A stretch of DNA of 64,000 nucleotides from Candidatus Rokubacteria bacterium 13_1_40CM_69_27 (lineage in GTDB: Bacteria; Methylomirabilota; Methylomirabilia; Rokubacteriales; CSP1-6), in assembly GCA_001917535.1 (NCBI GenBank), contig MNEF01000116.1:54077-118076 (forward strand), written 5' to 3'. A program made the position numbers and the translations under genes. This document shows, piece after piece, positions 21,643-30,236 of this stretch (its first letter is position 1; each line of letters begins with the position of its first letter). The notes below the pieces were generated by a model that worked only from the letters and a program-made list of their open reading frames with translations, did not search any database and was not told the DNA's origin.

Positions 21643-22981
21643 CGAACACTCCTTGCTCGACCATCTGGGTATGGACGGCGCCGCGGCAGTACTCGGGGTG
21701 GCCCATGACACGACGGAGGAACGGCACCGTCGTCTGCACGCCTTCGATGACGCACTCGGCCAGGGCCTTGGCCATGCGCTCGACGGCCTGCTTCCGGCCC
21801 TCGCCGCGGGCGATGAGTTTCACGAGCAGCGGGTCGTAATGGACGGACACGGCGCTGCCCGCCGCGACGCCGGATTCGATCCGGATGCCTTCGCCGGCGG
21901 GGAGCGCCAGGCGCGTGATCGTACCCGGCGACGGGAGAAACCCCTTCGCGGGGTCCTCGGCATAGATCCGGCATTCGATGGCCGCGCCGCGCGAGAGGAT
22001 CTCCTCCTGGCGCCACGGCAGGGGCTCGCCGGCGGCGACCCTCAGCTGGGCCACGACCAGATCGAGGCCGGTGACCTCTTCCGTCACCGGGTGCTCGACC
22101 TGCAGCCGCGTGTTCATCTCCAGGAAGTAGAAACGCCCGGTCGCGTCCACCAGGAACTCCATCGTCCCCGCGTTGACGTAGCCGATCGCCCGGGCGCCGG
22201 TGACCGCGGCCGCGGTAAGTCCGGCCTTGGTCTCCGCGGGGAGACCGGGCGCCGGGGACTCCTCCACCAGCTTCTGGTGGCGCCGCTGGATCGAGCACTC
22301 GCGCTCGTGCAGGTGCACCACCGCGCCGCGCGCGTCAGCGAAGACCTGGACCTCGACGTGGCGCGGCCGCTCGAGGTAGCGCTCCACGTAGAGCGCGCCG
22401 TTGCCGAACGCCGCCTCGGCCCGCCGCCGCGCGGTGGCGAACGCCGCCGAAAGATCACCGGCCCTGGTCACGCGGGCCATGCCGATGCCTCCCCCGCCCG
22501 CGGCCGCCTTGATCAGGAGGGGAAACCCGATGTCGGCAGCCAGGCGTTCGGCCGCGACGACCTCCGCGACCGGGCCGGGGCTGCCGGGCACGACGGGCAC
22601 CCCTGCCGCAGCCATCACCAGCCGAGCCTCGGTCTTGTCCCCCATCGTGCGGATCGCCTCCGGCGACGGGCCGATGAACGTCAGCCCTGCCTTCGCGCAG
22701 GCCGCGGCGAACTGCCAGTTCTCGGCGAGGAAGCCGTAGCCGGGATGCACGGCGTCGGCTCCGGTGCGGCGGGCCGCGGTGACCATCGCCTCGATCGAGA
22801 GGTAGCTCTGACGCGCCGGCCCCGGTCCGATCGGCACCGCCTCATCGGCGTCGGTCACGTGGGGGGCGTCGCGGTCGACCTCCGAGTAGACGGCCACGGT
22901 CTTCACGTCGAGCCGCCGGCACGCGCGAAAGACGCGGCGGGCGATCTCACCGCGGTTGGCGACGAGCACCTTCCGGAACAC
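21635..22981 (-). CDS. accC: Acetyl/propionyl-CoA carboxylase biotin carboxylase subunit
   Basis: MFRKVLVANRGEIARRVFRACRRLDVKTVAVYSEVD...HPGYGFLAEN...KAAAGGGGIGMARV...EMNTRLQVEHPVTEEVTGLDLV. Confidence 0.93.
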   Translation of the reverse strand: MFRKVLVANRGEIARRVFRACRRLDVKTVAVYSEVDRDAPHVTDADEAVPIGPGPARQSYLSIEAMVTAARRTGADAVHPGYGFLAENWQFAAACAKAGLTFIGPSPEAIRTMGDKTEARLVMAAAGVPVVPGSPGPVAEVVAAERLAADIGFPLLIKAAAGGGGIGMARVTRAGDLSAAFATARRRAEAAFGNGALYVERYLERPRHVEVQVFADARGAVVHLHERECSIQRRHQKLVEESPAPGLPAETKAGLTAAAVTGARAIGYVNAGTMEFLVDATGRFYFLEMNTRLQVEHPVTEEVTGLDLVVAQLRVAAGEPLPWRQEEILSRGAAIECRIYAEDPAKGFLPSPGTITRLALPAGEGIRIESGVAAGSAVSVHYDPLLVKLIARGEGRKQAVERMAKALAECVIEGVQTTVPFLRRVMGHPEYCRGAVHTQMVEQGVFDA

Positions 22982-23861
22982 TACGGCGGGGGCTCGGAGC
23001 GGAGCGACGAGCGCCTACGAATCGATGAGCGCCGACCCTGGCCTGGGCCACGACGTCGCATCGGCCGGCCGGACCCAGGTCTTCGTAGGTGGCGAGCACC
23101 GTCACCCGCGCGCTCTCGGCGATCTGCCCCGCCAGGGCCGGCAGGTCGTCCTCGACGAGAGCCCGGGCATGGGCGTCGACCTCGGCGCGGAGGTCCGTCG
23201 CGATCACGCCGGCATCGAAGACCGAGTCGAGGGCCACGAGATCGTCGGCGGGGTCGACGCCCGCCACGTCCACGGCCAGCGGCGGCGTCGGGCTCTCGCC
23301 CGTCACGCCGCCCGCCTCGGCGAGGGCCTCGTAGAGCCGGCGCTCCCAGGTGGCGGCCCGCGCCCGCGAGTCGTCGTCACGGAGCAGACGCTCTAGCACC
23401 GCGGCTCCGGCGGCGACATGGCGACGCTCCTCGGCGATGCAGCGCTCGAGGATGCGCCGGGTCGGCGGCTCGTAAAGGGGGTTGGCCGCGGCCAGATGCC
23501 GCTCGTAGGTGGCGACCAGGTGGGGCTTGAGCACGCGGTAGACGCCGACGACGCGCTGGGGCGACTCCCCGCGGCCTTCACGCGCATCCAGCAGATCCAT
23601 GAACCGCACGAACCGCTCGTTGGCGGGCTCCGATTGCTGCGCCGGTGAGCGCAGCTCCGGGAGCCTCCGGCCCCAGAGATCGGCGTGCTGAGCGCAGTCC
23701 CACACGTGCCGGCCGAACAGGAGCTTGACGGGCAGCTCCGGCGTCAGCGCGATCCAGCCGCCGAGCGTGCGCATGAGGCGCTCCTCCGCGTAGCGGTAGT
23801 GTCGGACGCGCTGGGCAGAGGCCTCGACCGAGAAGTCGCCGGCCAGCGGATGGGCGCTCAC
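22947..23861 (-). CDS. Ferritin-like helical protein of unknown function
   Basis: 304 aa; YAEERLMRTLGGWIALTPELPVKLLFGRHVWDCAQHADLWGRRLPELR...RCIAEERRHV; overlaps the accC start by 35 bp, so the C-terminus is uncertain. Confidence 0.6.
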   Translation of the reverse strand: MSAHPLAGDFSVEASAQRVRHYRYAEERLMRTLGGWIALTPELPVKLLFGRHVWDCAQHADLWGRRLPELRSPAQQSEPANERFVRFMDLLDAREGRGESPQRVVGVYRVLKPHLVATYERHLAAANPLYEPPTRRILERCIAEERRHVAAGAAVLERLLRDDDSRARAATWERRLYEALAEAGGVTGESPTPPLAVDVAGVDPADDLVALDSVFDAGVIATDLRAEVDAHARALVEDDLPALAGQIAESARVTVLATYEDLGPAGRCDVVAQARVGAHRFVGARRSAPSPRRSVPEGARRQPR

Positions 23862-23904
23862 GGCTCCGCCATGGCGCGGGCGGCTAGTACCACGTGCCGG
23901 GACT

Positions 23905-24010
23905 CATGGCGAGCCAGACGAGGCACGAGGGCGGGAGTGCGAAGCCGCAGCGCGCCCGGCGCGCGAGGCGAGCCAGAGTGAATCCGAGAACGACGTATGG
24001 CGAAGCCAGG
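23905..24010. repeat. Dispersed intergenic repeat, divergent copy D
   Basis: Reverse complement contains CGTTCTCGGATTCACTCTGGCTCGCCTCGCGCGCCGGGCGCGCTGCGGCTTCGCAC, resembling 10043-10102/25717-25776 and the flank of copy B. Confidence 0.5.
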
Positions 24011-24020
24011 AGGCCCGGCA

Positions 24021-24776
24021 CTAGTACACGGGGGAGCGCTGCGTGCTGCGGATGAGGCGCTCGATCTCCTCGTCGGTGAAGCCGGCGAGACGGCGCGCCT
24101 CCTTGGCGATCGAGATGGCGACTTCCTCGTGGTCGCCGTCCAGGCGGACGCCCCCGAGGTTGAAGCGCTCGTCGATCGTCTCCTGGAACTCGATCGCGCG
24201 ACGCCGACGCTCGGGATCGCCCTTGGTCAGCTCGTTGAGCCACTTCGACCCCATGCGCACGTGCGTGATCTCGTCGGCGAGCACGAAGTCCACGGCCCGC
24301 TCGATGATCGGGTCGCCGATCTTGCGGGCGATGTGCACGAGCTGGTTGAAGACGTCACAGGCCAGCCCCTCGAGCCCGCGGTTCACGCCCGCGACCCGCG
24401 CCGCCGCGTCCTCGGCGCAGGCGCATCTCCAGAGGATCGTCGACTCGGGAAACTCGCCCACGTAACCACCGAGGTGATCTATCAGGCCCAGGTAGACCTC
24501 CACGTGGCGCGACTCGTCCCAGACCTGCCGGGCCATATCCAGGGTGAACTCCCACGGCGCGTCCGGGAAGTCGCAGACCGTTCGCCCCGCCCCCTCCATG
24601 GCCTGAAGCTCGCCGACGAGGATGCCGTGCACACGCTCGCGGATCGACTCCCGGCTCGCGAGGTCGGCCATCGGCGGCAGGCCCTGCTCGATCCGCATCT
24701 CGCCGATCTCCCGCGCCCGCTTGCGCACGAAGCGGTCCTCGCGCGCCAGCTTGTCGTAGGCGATCGGCCGCTCCAT
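24021..24776 (-). CDS. DUF455-like ferritin-superfamily protein
   Basis: MERPIAYDKLAREDRFVRKRAREIGEMRIEQGLPPMADLAS...VWDESRHVEVYLGLI...VLADEITHVRMGSKWLNEL (EsRH/EitH di-metal motifs). Confidence 0.75.
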   Translation of the reverse strand: MERPIAYDKLAREDRFVRKRAREIGEMRIEQGLPPMADLASRESIRERVHGILVGELQAMEGAGRTVCDFPDAPWEFTLDMARQVWDESRHVEVYLGLIDHLGGYVGEFPESTILWRCACAEDAAARVAGVNRGLEGLACDVFNQLVHIARKIGDPIIERAVDFVLADEITHVRMGSKWLNELTKGDPERRRRAIEFQETIDERFNLGGVRLDGDHEEVAISIAKEARRLAGFTDEEIERLIRSTQRSPVY

Positions 24777-24783
24777 GGCCGAA

Positions 24784-25668
24784 TTATACGCGCTCCCGGA
24801 ACTCCCTGCCCAGCAGCCCCTCCGGCCGGAGCAGCAGCACGACGATGATGATCAGGAACGCGAGCGTGTTCTTGAACTGGATGGTCAGGTAGGCCCCGGC
24901 CAGGCTCTCGGCCACGCCGAGGAGCAGGCCGCCCAGGACCGCCCCCGGCAGGCTGTTGAGTCCGCCCAGGACCGCGGCGGCGAACCCCTTGAGGAAGGGG
25001 TCGAGCATGAAGAAGGGATCGAGCAGGAGCACCGGGGCCAGGAAGACGCCGGCGACGACGCCGAGACCGGAGGCCACGCCCCACGACACGCCGAGCACCA
25101 CCCGGGTGGGGATGCCCAGCGTCTGGGCGGCCATCACGTTTTCGGAAGTCGCGCGCATCGCCAGCCCCAACCGCGTCCGCTGAACGAGCAGGTAGAGCAG
25201 CGCGCTGCCGACCACGCCGGCGGCGATGGTGGCGATCGCGAGCTGGCTGACGATGACCGCGCCCACCTTGTACGTCTTCGTGTCGGAGATGGGGAACGGC
25301 AAGGACACCGGCTCGGCGCCCCAGACGTAGACCACCACGCCCTGCAGGATCAGCGCCAGGCCCAGGGTGAGGATCACCATCCCCAGGAGATTGGCCCCCC
25401 GGCGCTGGGCCGGGACGAGGACGCCGAAGTAGAAGCCGATGCCGACCCCGGCGCCGACCAGGAGGCTGGCGCCCAGGGCCAGCACGAAGGGGTAGTGCTG
25501 CGTCAGCAGTGAGAACGACACGAAGGTGGCGAGCGTCGCGATGTCGCCGTGGGCGAAGTTGAGGACCCGAGTGGAGCGGTAGATGAGGACGATCCCCAAC
25601 GCCACCAGGGCGTAGAGGCTGCCCGCCGAGAGCCCCGTCAACGCGTACTGGAGCAGGCGCTCCATCAC
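24784..25668 (-). CDS. livH: Branched-chain amino acid-type ABC transporter permease
   Basis: LQYALTGLSAGSLYALVALGIVLIYRSTRVLNFAHGDIATLATF. Confidence 0.93.
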   Translation of the reverse strand: MMERLLQYALTGLSAGSLYALVALGIVLIYRSTRVLNFAHGDIATLATFVSFSLLTQHYPFVLALGASLLVGAGVGIGFYFGVLVPAQRRGANLLGMVILTLGLALILQGVVVYVWGAEPVSLPFPISDTKTYKVGAVIVSQLAIATIAAGVVGSALLYLLVQRTRLGLAMRATSENVMAAQTLGIPTRVVLGVSWGVASGLGVVAGVFLAPVLLLDPFFMLDPFLKGFAAAVLGGLNSLPGAVLGGLLLGVAESLAGAYLTIQFKNTLAFLIIIVVLLLRPEGLLGREFRERV

Positions 25669-25716
25669 ACCTCCCGCACGCCGGGAAGGGCAGCGGCGAG
25701 GAACGAGCCGGGCAAG

Positions 25717-25776
25717 GCCCCGCCGTGCGAGCCGCAGGACGGCCGGGGGCTGGGCCCCACGCGTCCGAGGCGAGCC
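25717..25776 (-). repeat. Dispersed intergenic repeat, copy B (inverted relative to copy A)
   Basis: Reverse complement GGCTCGCCTCGGACGCGTGGGGCCCAGCCCCCGGCCGTCCTGCGGCTCGCACGGCGGGGC; 55/60 identity to copy A. Confidence 0.85.
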
Positions 25777-25842
25777 CTGAACTCGAACCGGAGCCGACCG
25801 AACCGAGAACGCAGCGTGGCGAAGTTCATCGGCGCTGCCTGC

Positions 25843-26823
25843 TCACCGGAACGGCCACAGCTGGAAATACAGCCGCGCCTTCAACCACCGGCCGTAGAGC
25901 CCGAGCGGCTCGAAGATCAACACGATCAGGATGGTCACCCCGTAGACGATGGGAACCATCTCGCGGAAGTCGGCGAAGACCTTGGGGACGAGGAGGACGA
26001 AGGCGGCCCCCAGAATGGACCCCTCGACGGAGGCCACGCCGCCGATGATGACGGCCACGAAGAGCGTGATGGCCTCCGCGATGTTGAAGATCTGGGGCTC
26101 GATGTGGCCGAGCACCTGCGCGTAGAGCGCACCGTGGACGCCCGTGTAGAAGGACGAGATGGCGAAGGCCAGCAGCTTGTAGCGCGTCAGGTTCACGCCG
26201 TTGACCTCGGCGGCGATGTCGGAGTCGCGGATGGCGGCGAAGGCGCGCCCGACGTACGAGGAGATCAGGTTGTAGGTGGCGAGCGTGAAGCCCACCAGGA
26301 GGAGGACATAGAGGTAGTACTCGTACCGGCGGCCGGACAGCCCGAACATCGGCGAGAGCTTGGTGATCGCCAGCCCCGACCGCCCGCCGGAGAGCACCTC
26401 CCAGTTGACGAAGATCTGGTAGACGGCGACGCCGAAGCCCAGAGTGGCGATGGCCAGATACGGCCCCTTGAGGCGGAGCGACGGAAACCCGACGACGACG
26501 CCCGCCAGCGCCGCGACGCCGCCCGCCGCCACCAGGGCCACCAGAAACGGCGCGCCCCAGATCCGCAGGTGCCCGAAGGCGAAGGCGCCGATGGCCAGGA
26601 AGCCGGCCTGGCCGAAGGAGATCTGGCCCGTGTAGCCGATGAGGATGTTCTGGCCCATCACGCCGATCGAGTAGAGGGCGACCAGCGTGGCCAGGAAGAC
26701 GAAGTGCTCGGCGGCCACCCACGGAAACATCGCCAGGGCCACCAGCAGCGCCGCCAGCAGCGCCCGGGTGACCGGCGTGCGCGCCAGCGCCAGGTCCTGG
26801 CGGTAGGACTCGACGAGATCCAC
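25843..26823 (-). CDS. livM: Branched-chain amino acid-type ABC transporter permease
   Basis: GQNILIGYTGQISFGQAGFLAIGAFAFGHLR...ATLGFGVAVYQI. Confidence 0.92.
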   Translation of the reverse strand: MDLVESYRQDLALARTPVTRALLAALLVALAMFPWVAAEHFVFLATLVALYSIGVMGQNILIGYTGQISFGQAGFLAIGAFAFGHLRIWGAPFLVALVAAGGVAALAGVVVGFPSLRLKGPYLAIATLGFGVAVYQIFVNWEVLSGGRSGLAITKLSPMFGLSGRRYEYYLYVLLLVGFTLATYNLISSYVGRAFAAIRDSDIAAEVNGVNLTRYKLLAFAISSFYTGVHGALYAQVLGHIEPQIFNIAEAITLFVAVIIGGVASVEGSILGAAFVLLVPKVFADFREMVPIVYGVTILIVLIFEPLGLYGRWLKARLYFQLWPFR

Positions 26824-26826
26824 GCC

Positions 26827-28632
26827 TCAGGTCCGGTAGAGGCTCTGGATCAGCTCGGCGTACCGCGCCTCGATCGCGCGGCGCTTAACCTTCTTCGTCG
26901 GCGTCACGTCACCCTCCTCCTCGTAGAAGCGCCGCGGCAACAGGGCGAGCTTCTTGATCGTCTCCACCTGGGAGAGGGTCTTGTTCACCTTCCGGACCTC
27001 GCCCTCGATGAGCCGGACGATCTCGGGGTTCTGGGTCAGGCCCTGGAAGGTCGTGAAGGGGACGCGGCGGTCCTGGGCGAACTTGGTGACGTTGTCCTCG
27101 TCGATCAGGATCAGGGCCGTCAGGTACTTGCGGCCGTCGCCGATGACGATGGCGTCCTGGATGTAGGGGCTGAACTTCAGCTTGTTCTCGATGTAGGCGG
27201 GGGTGATGTTCTTGCCTGCCGCCGTGATGATGATGTCCTTCTTGCGGTCCAGGATCCTGAGATGGCCGTCGTCCCAGGCGCCGACGTCCCCGGTGTGGAG
27301 CCAGCCCTCGCCATCGATGGTCCGCGCCGTCAGCTCCGGGTCCTTGAAGTAGCCCTTGAAGACATGGGGGCCCCGGGTGAGGATCTCGCCGTCGTCGGCC
27401 AGAACCACTTCGATGCCCGGCAGGGGCTCCCCCACCGTTCCCACCCGGGGGCGGTCGAGCCGATTGACGGAAATCACGCCGCTCGATTCGGTCAGCCCGT
27501 ACCCCTCGATCAGCGGAATGCCGAGCCCGTGATAGTACTCGAACAGTTCCGGCGACGCAGGCGCCGCGCCACAGAGAGCGATGCGGATTCGGTCGAAGCC
27601 GAGCCTCCGCTTCAGCGGCCCCAGGGCGACCCCGTACGCCAGCCGGTAGAGGACGGCCAGCGCCGGCGGCACCGGTCCCGCCATCCGGGCCCGAGCGCGG
27701 CGGCGTCCGATGGTGACGGCGGCCCGGTAGAGGGCGCGCTTGAGGGGCGTGGAATCGGCCATGCGCAGCTCGACGGTGGACGCCAGCTTCTCCCAGATCC
27801 GGGGCACGCTGGCGAAGTAGGTGGGCGAAACCTCGCGCAGGTTCTGGAACAGCGTGTCGAGACTCTCGACGAAGTTGACGACGTAGCCGCTCCCGACGGC
27901 TCCGAAGACGGTGATGAGGTTCTCGTAGACGTGGGCGAACGGCAGGTAGGACACCACCTCGTCGTCGGGCGTGGCGGCGAAGATCGTGCGCGCGGCCTCG
28001 GCCTGCCAGAGGATGGACCGGTGCGAGAGCATCGCGCCTTTGGGCGGCCCTGTCGTGCCCGAGGTGTAGATGATCATCGCGGTGTCGTCGGGCCGGATCG
28101 ATCGCCACCGCTCGTCCACCGTCACCGCCTGGGCTTGGCTGAAGGCCAAGCCCTGCTTGAGGAACTCCTCGTAGAAGACGACGCGCTCGTCGGTGAAGCC
28201 CCAGAGACCCTTGGCGTCCCAGACGACGATCCGCTCCACTCGCGTGTCGCCCACGATCGCCAGCACCTTGTCGAGCTGTTCCTCGCTCTCGACGAAGATC
28301 AGCCGCGCCTCGGAGTGATCGAGGAGGTAGCGGATCTGCTCCGGTGCCGAGGTCGGATAGATCCCGCAGGTCGCGCCGCCGGCCATCTGGACGCCCAGGT
28401 GGCAGTAGAGCCACTGGGGGCGGTTGTCGGCGAGCACGGCGACGTTCTCCTGCGGCCGGAGCCCGAAGGCGAGCAGCGCCGCGGCCACCTTCAGGACCTC
28501 CTCGCCGTACTGACGCCAGGTGACCCGATGCCAGATGCCGTAGGCCTTGTAGCGGATCGCCAGCCGATCGCCCTGACGCTCGACCTGCCGGAGGAACTGC
28601 TGGGGGAGGGTCCGGGCCGCCGTCTCGGTCAT
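26827..28632 (-). CDS. Long-chain acyl-CoA synthetase (AMP-forming)
   Basis: MIIYTSGTTGPPKGAMLSHRSI...GYGLTESSGVISVNR...WLHTGDVGAWDDGHLRILDRKKDIIITAAGKNITPAYIE. Confidence 0.93.
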   Translation of the reverse strand: MTETAARTLPQQFLRQVERQGDRLAIRYKAYGIWHRVTWRQYGEEVLKVAAALLAFGLRPQENVAVLADNRPQWLYCHLGVQMAGGATCGIYPTSAPEQIRYLLDHSEARLIFVESEEQLDKVLAIVGDTRVERIVVWDAKGLWGFTDERVVFYEEFLKQGLAFSQAQAVTVDERWRSIRPDDTAMIIYTSGTTGPPKGAMLSHRSILWQAEAARTIFAATPDDEVVSYLPFAHVYENLITVFGAVGSGYVVNFVESLDTLFQNLREVSPTYFASVPRIWEKLASTVELRMADSTPLKRALYRAAVTIGRRRARARMAGPVPPALAVLYRLAYGVALGPLKRRLGFDRIRIALCGAAPASPELFEYYHGLGIPLIEGYGLTESSGVISVNRLDRPRVGTVGEPLPGIEVVLADDGEILTRGPHVFKGYFKDPELTARTIDGEGWLHTGDVGAWDDGHLRILDRKKDIIITAAGKNITPAYIENKLKFSPYIQDAIVIGDGRKYLTALILIDEDNVTKFAQDRRVPFTTFQGLTQNPEIVRLIEGEVRKVNKTLSQVETIKKLALLPRRFYEEEGDVTPTKKVKRRAIEARYAELIQSLYRT

Positions 28633-29411
28633 CACCACCGCCTCCTCTTGCGATAGAGCCGCCAGCCCCTGGTGGCCATCTCGGCCGCCCCGACGCCGAG
28701 GTAGACGTCGCGGACATCCTCGTTCCCCATCAGCTCCTCGCTCGTCCCTTCGAGCACCACACGCCCGGCTTCCAGGATGGCCCCCCGGTGCGCCGCCTGC
28801 AGGGCCAGCCGCGCGTTCTGCTCCACCAGCAGGATGGTCGTCCCCGTCCGGCCGATCGTCGCCAGCGCCTCGTAGACGCTCTTGGCGATGCGGGGGGCCA
28901 GGCCCAGCGAGGGCTCGTCGAGCATCAGCAGCCGCGGTCGCCGTAGCATGGCCCGGCCGAGGGCGAGCATCTGCTGCTCGCCCCCCGAGAGCGTCTCGGC
29001 TTGCTGCCCGGCTCGCTCCCTGAGGATCGGGAACATCCCGTGGACGAAGTCGAGGTCCTGGGCGACCCCATCGTCCCGCCGGCCCCACAGCCCCAGCTCG
29101 AGGTTCTCGGCGACGGTGAGCTCCCGGAACAGCCCGCGATCCTCGGGGACGTAGACGACACCCAGCCGCGCGATCGCCTCCGGCGGTCGGCCGTCGATCC
29201 GGCGCCCGTCGAAGAAGATCTGGCCCTTCTTGGGTTGGTCCTTGAGCAGCCCGGCGATCGTCCGGAGCAGCGTCGTCTTGCCGGCCCCGTTGGGGCCCAG
29301 CACCGTAAAGATCTCGCCTTCCCGCACCTCCAGCGAGACACCGAAGAGCGCATAGATCCGGTCGACGTAGAGCGTTTCGATGGTGGAGACGCGGAGCAGC
29401 GGTGTCGTCAT
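28632..29411 (-). CDS. livF: Branched-chain amino acid-type ABC transporter ATP-binding protein
   Basis: LGPNGAGKTTLLRTIAGLL...LSGGEQQMLALGRAMLRRPRLLMLDEPSLGLAP. Confidence 0.93.
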   Translation of the reverse strand: MTTPLLRVSTIETLYVDRIYALFGVSLEVREGEIFTVLGPNGAGKTTLLRTIAGLLKDQPKKGQIFFDGRRIDGRPPEAIARLGVVYVPEDRGLFRELTVAENLELGLWGRRDDGVAQDLDFVHGMFPILRERAGQQAETLSGGEQQMLALGRAMLRRPRLLMLDEPSLGLAPRIAKSVYEALATIGRTGTTILLVEQNARLALQAAHRGAILEAGRVVLEGTSEELMGNEDVRDVYLGVGAAEMATRGWRLYRKRRRW

Positions 29412-30235
29412 TCGCCCAGATACGCCTTGAGCACGTCGGGGTGCTGACGGACCTCGGGTGGCGCGCCCTCGGCGATCTTCACACCGTGATCGAGCGCCAC
29501 CATGCGGTGGGCCAACCGGGAAGCCAATCGAAGGTCGTGCTCCACCAGGAGCACGGTGATGGAGAAGCGTCCGCGGATCTCGTGGATCCAGTAGGCGAAC
29601 TCCTCCTTTTCTTCCTGGGTGAGTCCCGACACCGGCTCGTCCAGTAGCAGAAGCTTCGGCTCGGTGGCGAGTGCGCGGCCCAGCTCCACCCGCTTCTGGA
29701 CGCCGTACGGGCAGTCGGCCACTCGGGCCTTGCGTATGGCCTCGAGATCGAGGAACTCGATGATCTCCTCGCAGCGCCGCCGGTGGCGGATCTCCTCACT
29801 CCGGAGGCGCAGGAGCGCCCCCAGAAAGTTCTTCTTGAAGTGCAGGTGGCGCCCGACCATCAGGTTGTCGAGGACCGTCATGTTGTGAAACAGGCGCAAG
29901 TTCTGGAACGTGCGGGCGATGCCGAGCCGGGTCACGTGGTCGGGCGAGCGCCCGATGAGCGACCGGCCGCGGAAGCGGATGGCGCCAGCCGTCGGGCGGT
30001 AGAGGCCGGTGATGCAGTTGAAGAGCGAGGTCTTGCCGGAGCCGTTGGGGCCGATGACGGCGAGCGTCTCCCCCTCGGCGATGACCAGGGCGACGTCCTG
30101 GAGTGCCGTGATCCCGCCGAAACTGAGCGAGAGATCACGCACCTCCAGCAGGTGACCGGGGGGGGATGGGGGGGTGGCCTTCACCCCCCCATGTACAGTC
30201 ATCTCGCTCGTGCGGCCACGCGCGTCGACATCCAC
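29408..30235 (-). CDS. livG: Branched-chain amino acid-type ABC transporter ATP-binding protein
   Basis: LLEVRDLSLSFGGITALQDVALVIAEGETLAVIGPNGSGKTSLFNCITGLYRP...ARTFQNLRLFHNMTVLDN; true start may lie nearer 30176. Confidence 0.92.
   Translation of the reverse strand: MDVDARGRTSEMTVHGGVKATPPSPPGHLLEVRDLSLSFGGITALQDVALVIAEGETLAVIGPNGSGKTSLFNCITGLYRPTAGAIRFRGRSLIGRSPDHVTRLGIARTFQNLRLFHNMTVLDNLMVGRHLHFKKNFLGALLRLRSEEIRHRRRCEEIIEFLDLEAIRKARVADCPYGVQKRVELGRALATEPKLLLLDEPVSGLTQEEKEEFAYWIHEIRGRFSITVLLVEHDLRLASRLAHRMVALDHGVKIAEGAPPEVRQHPDVLKAYLGE
30166..30192 (-). other. Perfect 11-bp inverted repeat (5-nt loop) between livK and the livG core
   Basis: ATGGGGGGGTG-GCCTT-CACCCCCCCAT on the + strand. 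Confidence 0.7.
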
Positions 30236-30236
30236 A

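Noticed and set aside
25549-28656. 1035-aa plus-strand ORF
   Set aside because: Antisense to livM and the acyl-CoA ligase; no recognisable motifs, compositional artefact.
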